A DNA stretch of 64,000 nucleotides from Nematopogon swammerdamellus (GCA_946902875.1 OX336343.1:22491596-22555595), one strand, 5' to 3'; counted from the stretch's first letter, positions 10,466 through 24,700 are shown. Notes: generated by a model from the letters alone, not told the origin. Numbers and translations are program-made.

Positions 10466-10745
10466 TTTAGGTTTCCGTATCCCGTACATATTACTAAGCC
10501 TACAACGTCTGTCTGTCTGTCTGTCTGTCCGTCCGTCCGTCCGTCCGTCCGTCCTAGGGCTGTATTTTTTGAACCGTAATAAAATTGGTAAGACGGTTGA
10601 AATTTTCACACAATATGTGTTATTATTATGGCGGATATAGCAACTAATCATAAAAAAATTAATCAAAGTAAAAAATTAAGGGGCATGTGCACAAATACCT
10701 TAATTTTCAAAAGCGCCATCTAGCGAACCGAAAACCGAACCGAAA
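10466..10745 (+). mobile_element. Lep1/MINE-like repeat copy
   Basis: Carries TTTCCGTATCCCGTAC, ATTACTAAGCCTAC, a pure GTCT/GTCC tract at 10510-10555, TTGAACCGTAAT and CACAATATGTGTTATTATGG in family order. Confidence 0.7.
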
Positions 10746-11828
10746 AAGTATAAAATTTCACCGATAGATGGCGCAATTTACCGACAATTTACGTGTTTTC
10801 GTTTTTAACTATTCTATAACATACTGCAAGGCTCGACAGGACATATAGCTATCTTTATAACAACTCTTACTTACTGTACAACCTTTAACTTACAAACTTA
10901 CTTTAAAAGCAAACCTATACAGGACTAGCTCCTCTCCCTAACGCTAACGTCACTTGGATGTAATAAAAAGCATTTTGGATTTCGTCAAAATATGCTATTC
11001 GAAAATATGCTGCACGTTTTGTTTGTAATTGACTTTACTTTTTTTTTTACTTTAAATTATAGTAAATATATCATAATTTACTTAGAATTTTAATTACCAA
11101 AAAAAATATATCTAAAATACTCGTACATCATAATTTTTATTTCGATACTACACATAAAACTTAATTAAAAACTACGAAAAATATTTACTAATTTGTGCGA
11201 TGTTGTGACATGTTCACTCAAACAATCTAATTTGTTAGTTTGTACCCTAAAGTGTTATTGAGGTAAAACACGGTTTCACACTTCTTAAAATATACATCAA
11301 TTATTTTTATTTTACGCATAACCTAACTTAGTAACCCAACCAAGTAGGTACATACTTACATATTAACATCCTAAAGTAAACATTTACATTAATAAAATTA
11401 ATTTTTCCAATTAAAATTAAGCACATAATGCGATCCAGTCGAGTTCGATTTGTACTCAAGTTAATCACAAAAACTCATGAATTCACAAAACTAGAAAATA
11501 CTACATTATATACAAACATAAATAAAAACATTATACGTAGCAATTAACATTTCTCTCACACAAAAAGTGCTCACATAATTTATTCCATCTATAATTAAAA
11601 AAAAACTTTATTTTTCACAGTTCTTTGCTTTTTGGTCAATTCAAACACCTTTCAATTTGCAAATGCCATTCACTTTTTAAATTTTCCTTAGGAACATCAC
11701 TTGTATTGATTTGGTAAAACAAATTTAGTCCTTTTTTCCAAATCCTGGTAACACCAATCAATTTACATGCAAACCACATACCCCACTAGGCACCCGGCCA
11801 TCGCTGGTGGGTTTGAGCCTAGCGGCAG
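10746..11828. other. AT-rich region downstream of the SUN gene
   Basis: No coding potential. Several TTTATT words (AATAAA on minus) could serve as polyadenylation signals for the SUN transcript, but none can be singled out. Confidence 0.45.
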
Positions 11829-12047
11829 ATTCGAGACTAGTGGCGCATTCGAGGCTAGCAGCGCATTCGAGACTAGCGGCGCATTCGAGGCTAGCGGCGC
11901 ATTCGAAGCTAGCGGCGCATTCGAGGAAGCTAGCGGCGCATTCGAGGCTAGCGACGCATTCGAGGCTAGCGGCGCATTCGAGGCTAGCGGCGCATTCGAG
12001 GCTAGCGGCACATTCGAGGCTAGCGGCGCATTCAAGGCTAGCGGCGC
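11829..12047. repeat. 18-bp minisatellite, 12 units
   Basis: Twelve tandem units of ATTCGAGGCTAGCGGCGC, one expanded to 21 bp, with few substitutions. The 18- and 21-bp lengths keep all frames open on both strands. It lies about 0.33 kb downstream of the SUN stop codon, possibly in the 3' UTR. Confidence 0.9.
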
Positions 12048-12372
12048 AGGCTGCCAGTCTCACTCTCTCCTAAAGACAAACTGAGAGAAGAAATGACATG
12101 TCGAGACGACGCGTTTAGTTATGGTTTTCGTCACGTGCCTAGCAATGTATTTCGGTCTGTAAGTGGTTCGACCCTCAGCCGACTGGCAACACAGACTGGA
12201 CGTACGCCTCGAAGGCAGCGGTGAGACCACAAAGTGTATTACATTATTGTGTTTCACCGTTCCGCCGTGCAATGCGGATTTATTGCAAACCACAACATCA
12301 CTCAACTCAAAATCCGCAACGTTAAAGCCACCTCCACGCCACACACGGCAAATATTCCCTCCAACTCGCGTG

Positions 12373-12645
12373 TCATTCGTCGCGCATGCTGTCCTCGGTC
12401 GCGCGACGTATATCCGTCAGCGGGTTGCCGTGCACGCGGAAGCGGTACACGCACGTGTACGTGGGATTGCCGTAGTTGCTCTCGACGCGCAGCTCGACAG
12501 TGTCGTACGCCATCGGATAGTCTTTGCCGGCAATGTTGACCGTGCTGGGATGTTGGACGGCGAAGTGCTGGATGGACGTACCGTTCTCGTCGTATACGTA
12601 TTCGCCGAACAGGTGAGGTTCCGGATCTAGCTCTTCGCGGAGGCC
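12373..12645 (-). CDS. SUN gene exon 9 (last; C-terminal half of the SUN domain)
   Basis: Acceptor TTTCAG at the 12646-12648 side, phase 0, 90 codons and a TGA at 12373-12375. Encodes the end of the SUN beta-sandwich: GLREELDPEPHLFGEY, then SIQHFAV, YDTVELRVESNYGNPTY and TCVYRFRVHG, followed by a short acidic tail. This final block is the most conserved part of SUN domains and fixes the identification. Confidence 0.93.
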   Translation of the reverse strand, partial: GLREELDPEPHLFGEYVYDENGTSIQHFAVQHPSTVNIAGKDYPMAYDTVELRVESNYGNPTYTCVYRFRVHGNPLTDIRRATEDSMRDE

Positions 12646-12738
12646 CTGAAATGATAATGATTTAAATTAAACATTGATCGAATTATCCTACCGTTCTTAC
12701 TCTTACTAGGTGGTGGAGTTTAATGTGGTCAGGATTAA

Positions 12739-12770
<32 letters not shown>

Positions 12771-15700
12771 TACTAGGCAAAACATCACATCATATTATCC
12801 TAACTATAGCCATATTTCAATAGATATAGCTATAATTTATATGCTTATACAAGGTGGGCCAAAAGTAATCACCCTATTGGACGACGGTATAACTTTTCAA
12901 AATGGCGGCAAATGTAAATTCTGTTTTGACATTTGTGAAGTAAACAGATGCAGAATACACGTCAATAAGCCATGGAACGCTATTCTCCTCAAGAACGCGG
13001 AATAATTGAATCCATTTTTTTGCGCAATAATTCGTCTGTGGTATTGACGCAGCGTGAATTTCGTCGAAGATTTCTGACTTCGGCCAGGTCACCCGATTTG
13101 ACCGCTCCAGACTATTATTTGTGGGGTTACTTAAAGTGCCGGGTTTATGTAAACAATCCTCGGACTCTTGAAGCACTTAAAGAACCTATCGCCGGAAGTT
13201 CTGACACAAGTGATGAAAAATGCCTTATAACGAGCCCGTATGGTCATTAATTCTGATGGCGGACACTTGACCGATATCATTTTCTCGATTTAATGAAAAA
13301 TATTCTAATTCATTAAATAAACATAATTCATAAGTAGAACCATTGATTTTATAACCCTGTCGGGACAGATAGACCACTCCATATAACAAATTTGGTAACG
13401 TTGTAAATCGTAAAACCAACAGAGGGCGTTAATAATTTTTCTTGATGTTGTCGTAAAACAAACAGGTGGCGTTAATGTTTGTTAATACTTCTATACTAAG
13501 GGCGCTATCTAGTTGAAATACAACATGTATCTAGGTACCTTTAATTGTCACTAGGCTGTAGAATTACTGCTACTAGACAAAAGATGGCGCTTTCATTTAT
13601 ATTTATAAAGAACATTATTTATGTAAATTCCAAAATTTTTAATTATATTTGAATAATAAAATTATGACAATTTACAATTAAACTAACACTTCTTATCAAA
13701 TTAAATAAAATAAAAAAATGTTTTGAAAATTATTTGGTATACGGAACAAAATATTATTATGATTGTAATTTCCTGTTTGTGCGCTTTTAATAGATAGATC
13801 CACACAGAGCACGGAATACCCCCGCGCGCGCGCGCGCGGTATTCCGTGCTCTGTGGATAGAACGTATTTATTTAGTTGAACAGTTAAACAAATACTCGTC
13901 ACTCTTCATTCTAATAATGTCAGCATTGTATGTAAAAAAAAAATATGAAAACTGCCTTAAAAAATTTATGAAATTAAAAAAATCGAACCCTAGAGTTGAA
14001 GGCGGTGCTAAAGAAGGCTACACAAATCACAAAGGATATCATCCACGCATGTTTTCTTTCATGTATCATTTTTGCTTGCTTTAGCACCGCCTTCAACTCT
14101 AGGGTTCGATTTTTTTTATTTCATACATTTTTGAAGGCGGTTTTTATATATTTTTTTAAATAGTTTTTTATTTCACAGTTTTTTTTGGAATTTTTTGCTA
14201 TTAATGTACTCGGCGGAATCGCTCGACCTTCGGCCTCGCGATTCCGCCTCGCTTTCCAATCTGATCTCGACCAAATTAAAATGGAACCACGTCATGGTTA
14301 TCCCCTTTCAAACAAAAAAAAAGAATTTTCAAAATCGGCCCACAATAATTGACGGAGTAATCGCGTAACAAACATCCAAAAAAAGAAAACATACCGTCGA
14401 ATTGAGAATCTCCTAGGTCTAAAGTAAATTGCTCGTGATGACAAATTCAACGAGCCCAAACACGATGGGTTTATCATGTGTAGTTTAGGAGTTCCTATGG
14501 CCACCTTCCGTCTCCATCATCAGACCAGCTCGATGGTACTCGTACTCGTATTATAATATATTAAACGCATCTGGCCGGTCGGAAAAGATTTCAAATTTAG
14601 AATATTCATGAAACAAGGGTCCGAATATGAATGACAATATCGATTCATGTATTTCAATACAATGACAGAGAAAATTTCAAAATATTAGGTACCTATTCTA
14701 CCTATTTAATACTTTTTAGTTCTAGTTTATTTTTTTTAAGTCGGTTTTATATTTTTAAAACAATATTACATAAAAAACAATAATCGAAATCGAATAATCG
14801 AAATCGGTTGAAGTGGTACAGAATTATTCGCCATGTGTCAAACTGCAAATTGCTGAAAAAGCCCACATCACAAAAGTTTTGCTGAAGGTAACCACACACC
14901 AATAGTATTTTGTTGCTTTTTCATAAACCGCTCAATCAATTTCAATAAAATTTCAATGGGAGCACCTCTGAAGTATGACCTACCAAACAAAAAAAGAATT
15001 TTCAAAATCAGCCCACAATTAACACGTTGAACGCCATACGACCCACCGGTGGGCCTAGCGTACTTTTCGGTTCGGGCCAAGCCAAACTCATTATATCCGT
15101 AATTTTCATCAACTTGAGATTTTCATCACAAAGTTTATAAAATGCGGTAATTTGTAAGGAAAATAAAAATTTGCGACTTTTACCGTCTAATTTTCGAGAT
15201 ATAGCAGAAGGCTCACGGGTGGATCGTGTGGCCTCCTATGAAGGATTTGTATTTTTCTGTTGGCTGGGGCCGCGGGGTCACGCCGCGGCCCACCCGTTGC
15301 GCGCGCGCCGCGGACGCAGCGATCAATCCCGGTCCGGCTGCGTCGACAATTGAGGATGTTTTACGCTTTTCTCGCCAAAAATGATTATTTTGAAGATTTC
15401 GAGTTAACACAAGAAGCGCTAACGCAGTTAGAAAACATCGAGATAGATCTTCTGAACCGTAGTTTCGGAATAGATTCTATGAAGACGTAGTTCAACCAAC
15501 GAAAAGAAGATGCTGTCGAATTCTTTTGTCGGAGAGTGAGGATAGCGACTATGAAATGCATATAGAAAGACGGAAGAGAATGAAACACACTCTGGAAAGG
15601 AAAGAGGGATTGGCCAGAAAAGTGAGAAGAACATGTCACCAATGTTATGCAAAGAACGTACCAATAATGGGTAGCAAACAGGCTAAAACCAAGTCGAAAA

Positions 15701-18700
15701 AAGTATCCACTTATTGCCAAAGCAGCCCAACTAAACCATTCCTTTGTTTGCCTTGTTTTAACATGACTCACGGATAATTCTTTATTGTTTATGGTTAAAC
15801 CCTTTGGGGTTAAGATGATTGATTATTTTAAATAATGAAGTGTCATAATGTTGTGATTGTTCAATTTCATAAATATTTTGTTTTGTTCAATTTCATAAAT
15901 TATTTTCGTAATAAATAATGTCTTCTTATTTGGCAATGAAGAAAATTTTATGTTCATTTTTATTTTGACGAATATTTTCTTATTATTTTCTGGTTTTATT
16001 AATTCTATTAATACAAATATTATTTTCTACCTTATCGTTAAGAGCAGCCCTAGCATCGTTACAATTAACTTAATAAAAAACTACAAGTTTCTATTGGATT
16101 TGAAAACCACGCCGTCCGCTTCGACTACAAGGCCATGCGGCTCACTTCCATATTGGCTTTGTAGCTGCGCTCTGTGGCTTGTAGGAAGCGTTTACGTAGG
16201 CCCTCTCACGCGGCTCACCGGTGACCCCCATGCCCTGAATGGTTCAGTAAGGAAAGGCTCACCGGTGAGCGGTGAGCCCCGTGGCCCAAACGGAAATACT
16301 GGATTTTTCATGTGGCGTTGAACGTGTAAGATTGTAATTTCCTGTTTGCGGTTTTACTCCGGTCCAAAGAATTTACAAACTCTTTGGTTGTACTTGGGTT
16401 GTACCTAGCTCCGCTTATTTGTTGTTATATCCGCTATAGTAACACATATTCTGTGAAAATTTCAACGGGCTTCCTATTACGGTTCAAGAGATACAGCCCT
16501 CGGATAGACAAACGGACGGACGGACAGACAGACTGCGGAGGCTTAGTAATAGGCTTCCGTACAGGGATACGGAAACCTAAAAATAAGGGGTGAAATAGGG
16601 GTGAAAGTTTTTGTATGGGGAATCCATGATTTCTCTAGGTAAGGATATGAAAATTTATTATCTAGTCTTTTGGCACAGATTACTCAATAGTTACTGCTTT
16701 TGGTAAGAAATAATGAATAATGGTCAGGAAGAGGAAGGGGGAGAGAAAAGAAGGGGGAGTGGGTGGGAGGTACGTTTGTCAGCCTGGGTAGCTCAGTGGT
16801 GCAGGCAACCCTGGGCGCGGTCAACACTTGGATGGGTGACCGCTCGACCATTTGAGGCTGACCGTGGTTCGGATTCCACGTAAAACTGTAGCACCCTTCC
16901 CTTCTTACCTTACTAGGGTTGGTACCACCGCACTGAATAAAACGTATGTCGAAACGGCTATGTAAATCAAAGAGATTTGATGTAAATAGTTTTTTCGTTT
17001 TTTTTCGTCCAGTTCAGTATAGCCGGCACGACATGTCCGACATCACGGATGTTGTAGGTGATGTATCCAACCATGTCAGTTTCCATAAAAAAAAGAAGAA
17101 GAGGAGGAGAGGTATGGAGGGAGGAAGGGTTAGTGAATGAGGGTAGGTGTGGGGGAGGGAGGTAGTAGAGGGAACGAGGAGGAATGGATATCGAGGGAGT
17201 GAGAGGTTGAAAGGGGGAAGGGGCGGGGTAAGAGGGGGTTGCGGACAGGATGAGGGGTAGTAGGGGAGGAATGGAATGCGAGGGTGATGGGAAGGAGGGG
17301 CGACATGAGGGGAGGAAGGGAAGTAGGGAGAGAGGGAGGGAATGGGCGAAAGGGAAGGTGGCAAAGAGGGGGTCCGTGAAGGGTGAGGGGAAGGAGGGGA
17401 GGAAGGCGGGATCGAGGAGAGAAGACCGGGAGAGAGGTGAGTGAGAGATGGGCGAGGAAGGAATCCCTTCCTTCCGTAGACGGAAAAAATAGTTCTGGAC
17501 TCCGCACTTCATACTTCAATTATTACTAAAACGAGACACCGTGGTTATGGTAGTGTGCGTATCGCGTAATACAGGACCGACCATCTCAAGAGATCGCAGC
17601 GATATTGTGTCATCCTTTTTCCACGCGCAGTAATCCCGTATCGCTTGCCTGCACGCTCCACGCAAACATTTACGTGTTCCAAAACAAGGGAATGTCGCAC
17701 GTAGTCGATCGATAAATTGCCGCTTGCTTCAACGGCTCAAAACTATGGAGGTGGCTTTTTACTTTTTATTATGAAAAACATTTATTGGATTTTTTTTCGT
17801 TTATTTGTGTAAGTAAACCTATGGACGATGAGTGAATTATTTTATAAAATATTCAAACGCATCAATATATAGAGATTTATTTGATATACAATGAATACAA
17901 AATTAAAATGCTAAACAAACTACTTACATAACTATATAAAATATTTCACTGAAATTTTGCCTGGGGATGGAGCTGAGTGTTCCCAGCATACTCGCTGCAT
18001 TCCCACGCTGGATGGCGATGCTGACCCTCTGTTTGAGATAAACTCCTGAACGAGGGTCGCCCGATATAATTTTTAATTTTGAGCCTAAAGTGTGCACAAG
18101 ATTTTTTACTTCCTTACTCCAGGGGCCTAAAGTTTCGACGGAGAAAGCCAAAAATTCGTAAGATTTTTTAATTTCTGAATATTTACTGTGTTTGTTCCGC
18201 GCGGCAGCCTCCGCGGCGGCACCAGGCATCTTACATGTTTGGCTCAAATATGAAGCTGCCATGGTGTCGACGCAGGTGGCGTCCCACACGAGAGACCTGC
18301 CCTTGGCCCATGGGATCAACGTCATCCCATCTGGGCGCTTACCGTCGTCTCTAAATAAACCGACTGGTTCCAGGATACAAGGAACATCGATGGAACTGAG
18401 TGCCATTTTTATTATGGAATTAAGCGTGGCGTGTCTAGAAAATCTCCCAGCACTTTTAGTGCAGCTCAGTCCATGACGTCCCTTCGAGTCGACGGCAGCG
18501 CCGCAGGCACAAACATGCGGTTGGCACACGTCGCAACCAAGCCGAAGAGCAACCGAGAGCCTCATGGTTGTATCATCGAGCAGTGTGCCTGTATGTGGAG
18601 ATGGAACGACGTTTAGCCACTGACCAGATTCCGGGGTGGATACCGCGAAGATATATTCAGTTCTTCAGGTTTAGAGCGCGGCGGAGCGGCGGTGGAATTC

Positions 18701-21700
18701 TTGCCTTTTTTTGCGGTGCGGTGACAACGCATTTGTCAATTTTTTCCGAGTTTAGAGTTTAGACGTGTCATAAGTCACTTGCAACTAAAATCACCTAAAA
18801 TTTGACAGATATGCTTAAATTAAGATTTTAAATAATTCGTTCATCTCCTGTCTTTCTTCCTCAAAATGACAATAATATAAATTGTAGCTTTAGTAGTGTG
18901 AAGTGGCTACTAGAAATAAAGCCAATATGTTACTACTAAACACAGACCAAGTCGAGTCGAACCCACAAACCGAGGGTTCCGCACAAATACGATGGGGGCG
19001 TGGCTTTGAAGTGGAACAAAAACATTGATTTTGAATAGACATGTATGCAAAAACGACACGAGCTGCCTCGACATGGTCCCTATTAGGTTACGGTTAATTT
19101 ATAGAAGACGCGGAGCGTAGTGACGCATCTTCTATAAATTAACCCTGATAAATTTTTTTAAACCACCAAACTGGTTATAAAGATAATAACATTTCTCACC
19201 CCCACCCACCACCTCCCACTTCAAAGCCACACCCATAATGTAAATTAAGTTCATCTCAAGATTAATCTTGTGATACATAAATATATTACAAATTTAATTT
19301 TGCGGTCAACCTAAATAATAATTTCTCACTAACTATTTAAACGAGACCAGTTTTTCATATTTTCGTATTCCTCCCTTTGAAGTTAACTTTTTTGAACAAC
19401 TTTGTCATATACCTTTCATAAAGCAAATAAATATTATATTTAAAATCTGTAAGAATCAAACAAGAACCAACCAAGAAAGAAACACGTAAATTTCTTGTGC
19501 ACGTGAGTCCTTTTGCACAAATCGCAGACCAGGTCATGCTTGGAGTACCTGTGGGATGGCTCTGCCAAATATCAGCTTTTAAAAGGGAAATTATGTGAAA
19601 AGAGGAATTTGTTAAAAAGGATTGCATCCCCACACGCTGGACTTACCAACCTCTACCAACGCGTACCAACCTCTTCTGCAGATTTTACCTCTATAGAACC
19701 GGTACACTCTGGGACGCTCTCCCGTCTATATATTTCCCCCCCCCCCCCCCCCCCCCCCCCAAGTACAGTCTCAGGTCCTTCAAGAGGGGCGTGAATAGGC
19801 ACCTGTCCCGCATACGACCAGATGTCCATGGGCGTCTTTAGACATCTTATGGGTGCTTCGGCGCCACATGTCGCGCTTTCAATAAAAAAAAAAAAAACAC
19901 AAGCAAAAATCTGTAAATAAAAATTATGTTTAAGAGTTCTGGTATTTTGTTGATTTTATTGTAGCTTTTCCAATTGCCATCTAATATAGTAAGAAATATA
20001 TATTATAAATTAATTCTTTTGGGAATCCGGTGATACCGTTTTCAAAGGTGGTGTACGTAAGAAAATATAATTTTAAAGAAGCCATCTCCACTTTATCCAA
20101 ACACATTAAATGTATGAAGTAAAAATTTTTACTATTTCTTATAAAATATTGTATTTGAACAAAGAGATTTTATGTATAGAGTGAGCACTACGAAGAAAGA
20201 ATACAGAGAAATGACGGCCAATAACTGAGGTATGAGGTAAGGTAGCGGGGTGGCGGAACGCTGAGCCGCGCGGGGCGGGAAGCGAGCGGGAGAGGGGCTA
20301 GCTAGCGAGCGACTAGCGGCTAGCGGCCCGGCCGGCCCGGCCGGTCAGTCAACACGTGCATTGGAATACGTAGGGTTGTCACTTAGTCTACCAAAAATAT
20401 ATTTTTCGATTTATTATTTTACGAGTAGGTATTATGGTTAATTGTGCCCGTAGTCTAGTGGTAACGCTTCTCAATGCAGAAGTTGCGGGTTCAAATCCCG
20501 GGCACTAACTAATGTACTTATTTATTTCCTTGATAAAGATTGATATACATGCATTTCATAACGAATAGGTACGATCGCTCCGGTGAAGAAAAATAAAGTT
20601 AGGTAACTAGTGCACACTGGTCTATGAAAGGTATTTTTGTGTAAACTGCTTCTGATTTCCACTGGTCACCATGTACGAGTAATCGAACCGGATATAACAA
20701 ATTGTGACAAGTTCGAGTGCAATATGACTGCCATAAGAATACTCAATAAACAATAAAACAACAACAATAAAAACAATACCTCCTATGTCAGTGAGCAGAG
20801 TCCGTGCCTAGCAGTGGGACGTTTTAAAGGATTATAGAAGAAAACAGATAGTGAATTTCATCGAAAAAAACGTTTTTATGTATTTAAACTTAAAATACAG
20901 AACTATAATAACTTGAAATACATACCTAAACTTATATGGGTTTTTAAATTACCGTGGTTATTTGACATTTTAAGAAGTAACAACGGCTTTACTCACTATC
21001 GAAATACGAGCTGTGTGGCTCGACATTTCGGCCAGAGTGCTCATGATGATGGGCCATACGTTTGGCCCGAAACGTCGAGCCACACAGCTCATATTTCGAC
21101 CGCGAGTAAAGCCGTTTTGTATTCTTATAATACCTACACTTAATAACTAGAATAATATCTAAAAAACTAAACTTAATAATAAAGAATTCATAACTGCGGT
21201 CTTGGCCTTGGACTAAACTTAAAATCTCCAAACCAAACATACATAAAATAAAGAGTGCAGCATTTATAAAAAAATATATATATATATATATATAACTAAA
21301 AAAACCATTAGGTATACTTTGGACTACACACACAAACACAACTAAAATAACTCTTCCTCCGTACTTAAACAAAATAATTTAAATTTCACTTTACACAAAT
21401 TTAAATTTTCACTTTCCTTTAAACAATGTATCATCTTGGACTATTTTTATCCATCTTTCTCGTATTGATCCCTTAGAAGGATGTGGAAACCTTGTAAAAA
21501 GATTTTTTTCTTGAAAATTTCTCAATTACTTACTAATTTAAAAAAAATAAAAGAATAGCGACAACCCTAATTAGCGGTCAATTCACTCTCATATTTTAAC
21601 GTGGTTTAATACATATTTATTTACTTTCATACATGATATCCCAGAACTCTATTTCTAATCATTCATATGTGGCAGCCCTAATGAGCGCGTTTAATTTATT

Positions 21701-24700
21701 TGTTTAATTAAATAATGCTTATGTTATTGCAATGCTAGGTCAATACATAAAATGTACAAAATTTTCTAATTGAAGTAGCGTTGTGACAGCCCTAATTGGC
21801 CAGTTGAACCAAATATTTCTAAGCACATGGAAAACAAGATATTATATATAAGGTCTTTCAAAATTAGTTAATAGTACGCTAAGGGGGGGTTCTGTATCGT
21901 AAATAAATCACTTTTGAGGAAGAAAGATTTTTTTTTACAAAAAAAAAAAATTTATAATAATGCAAAAATGTAAAATGTAAAAAAAAATTCTTTTCTTAAT
22001 CGTTTCAGTTTCATGCCAGGAACAAAAGTCTTCCAACACATAGATCTCTTTCTTTCAGAAATTGTGAAAACCACAATTTTAGTTTTATTAGTATGGAATA
22101 GAAAGAATTTGATTTTTTTTACCAACTTACACGTGTTACATCAAAATGGTAATGAAGACTTTTTTGTTACTGTTATGAAAATGAATCGATTAGGCTATAA
22201 AAATCAACCACATATTTTTTTATTTAAATACATACAAAACATTTTACATAAAAAAAGCCCAAGGTCCAAAAAAATTTATATAGGTTTTACTCCCTATAGG
22301 ATGCAGAACCCACCCTTAGCGTACTATTAACTAATTTTGAAAGACCTTATATATTAAGATCACAATGAAGTGATACTTACCTATGAAATGAGATGCCATC
22401 AGTTTTCCCAATATTTTTGGTATGATTTTTGCAATATCGCAATTCGCAACACACAACCGGGCATAATGAATGACTGGCGCGATGCGAGCCGCAGACGGAC
22501 GGCAGCGAGCGCGCGGACGGCGCGTCCGCCGCGTTCGGTCGCTCGCGAGCTACTAGTCTCAAGAGGGTCCTTCCGCGTAATGGTTACTCCACCGCGGTGG
22601 AGCGAAGGCTGTTGCCCGGGTAAGAGGTCTAGTAGAATACATGATACGTCATTGTATTTGAAGGGGTTTTCACTCTTGAAATATAATGCCAGATGCTCTC
22701 GTATGCTATGCAGAGGCTTGAAGCCGGCATTTGTGTAATATTGAAGACGCTGAAGCAACTGCTCTCGCGCTGGCGGTCGATGGCAGAATGAGCGGGCGAT
22801 GCACGTATTATTTGAATTGCACGTATTTTTGGTGGGGCACGAATCGCACTGACATGCGGAATCTTAATATTTTTTATGATCGAAGCTTCCTTCCTCCCGA
22901 AAAAGATAGAGAATATAAGAGAAGCGATGGTTTATTATCAATTTTGCATTTAAATCAGATTTACTATTTTTTTATTTTATTCGTTGTCGTGTCGTCGTCG
23001 GTAAAATCTACAATTTTACAATTTTATATAAAATATCATTGACTTATATATTCTGTAAAGCTTATCACAAATACATTAAACCCACCCTCTTTTAATCTCT
23101 TTGGTATAACACCACCAGCAGCATCGTAGATGGAAAATATAGCCCTGGACTCAACTTTTTTTAATTCGGTGCCTGGACTCCCTACTTCATACTCAAAGAC
23201 ATTTTGTTCATACTTCAACTATTACTAAAACGAGACACCGCGATTATGGTAGTGTGCGTATCGCGTGAATACAGAACCGACCGTCTCAAGAGATCGCATC
23301 GATATTGTGTCATCCTTTTTCCACGCGCAGTAACCCGTATCGCTTGCCTGCACGCTCCACGCAAACATTTGCGTGTTCCAAAACAAGCGAACGTCGCGCG
23401 TCGATCGATAAATTACCGCAACGGCTAAAAACTATGGAGGTGGCTTTTTACTTTCGAGCGACTGTAAGGAGAAAGGAAGTATTGTGATCGTCCAAAATGT
23501 CGAAGTTGAGAATGCGACTGATTTTTTTTTTTTTTATTGAAACTGTCACGGTTGGCTACATCACCTACAACATCCGTGATGTCAGCCCATAACACCGGGT
23601 GAACTTGGTGCCACGTCAGTGCTTCCCTTCGGTCGTGCCGACTACACTGAACTGGACGGAAAACACAAACTATTTACATAGCCGTTTGGACCGACCTTTC
23701 ATTCAGTGCGGTGGTACCAACCCGGGCGGGTTAAACCCTACCACCTAGTAATATAAGAAGGGGGTCATATCCCTTAGTCGCCTTTTACGACATACACGGG
23801 GAGAGATGCAGTGGGGCTATTCTTTTAAAGTACCGGCCCCACACAGTACAGATTTGGGCTATATATCTGTCAACGATCCCAAAAAAGTGGTTTTGAGAAA
23901 CATGTATGTGTGTGTGTGTGTGTGTGTGTGTCCGTCCAGCGACCTTGTGCCTAAACTGCTCAACCGATTTCGTTCAAAATTCGTATTTAATAGTTTGAAA
24001 TGATAATCTAGGGGTACCTTTTTTAGTTTTTTTTAATTAAAAAAAATAAGGGTAGCTGTTATACAAATTATTTCGTTGAGGTCGATTTTCTTATAAATGG
24101 CTAACGATTTTTATTATTATTATTATATTTAATCCATCGTGTTTGTTTCCGTTTTCAAAGGTGGTGAGGTAAAAAAATATAATTTTAAAGAAGGTATCTC
24201 CACTTTATCCTAACCGCACGCGCGTATTTGAATTGCACGCAGGTTTGGTTGGTGGGTATTTTGGTATTTGGCAACTAAAAATATAATAAGAAATAGGCAT
24301 GCCATCTATAGACAAATAGGACAACTTAACTTTGGTCTGACATCTATGATGCAGAAGCGGCGAAATTATACATTTTATCCGCCAAGCTCACGGACTGACA
24401 AAACATGAAAATATTTATTGGAAAAATTATGAAAACCTTAAAATACACTATTTTGAAATTTCTACTTAATATAAAATAATCTTTAAATTTAACTATGCTG
24501 TTCCCACTTAGCATCGTTCTATAATTAGCAGATTTAAAAATATAATAATTATTTAATTCAAATTCGATACTCCTGGCGCCATCTTAGGACATAATTGAAG
24601 ACTAATTTCATGTTACCTTTAAAACATCGCTGACGGTACATCTGACTCCCCCTATAAAATCAATGGTAGAACCAATGTTTACCTTTTAAAAAAAAAATTA

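Noticed and set aside
11758..12084. ORFs on both strands over the 18-bp repeat
   Set aside because: All frames stay open because the unit is 18 bp; no independent coding evidence.
16967..17519. Pro/Ser-rich minus-strand ORFs
   Set aside because: Products of the polypurine tract, where the pyrimidine strand has few stop codons.
20444..20505. Functional tRNA gene
   Set aside because: A and B boxes and acceptor pairing are good, but it is about 10 nt too short and lacks a 7-nt anticodon loop.
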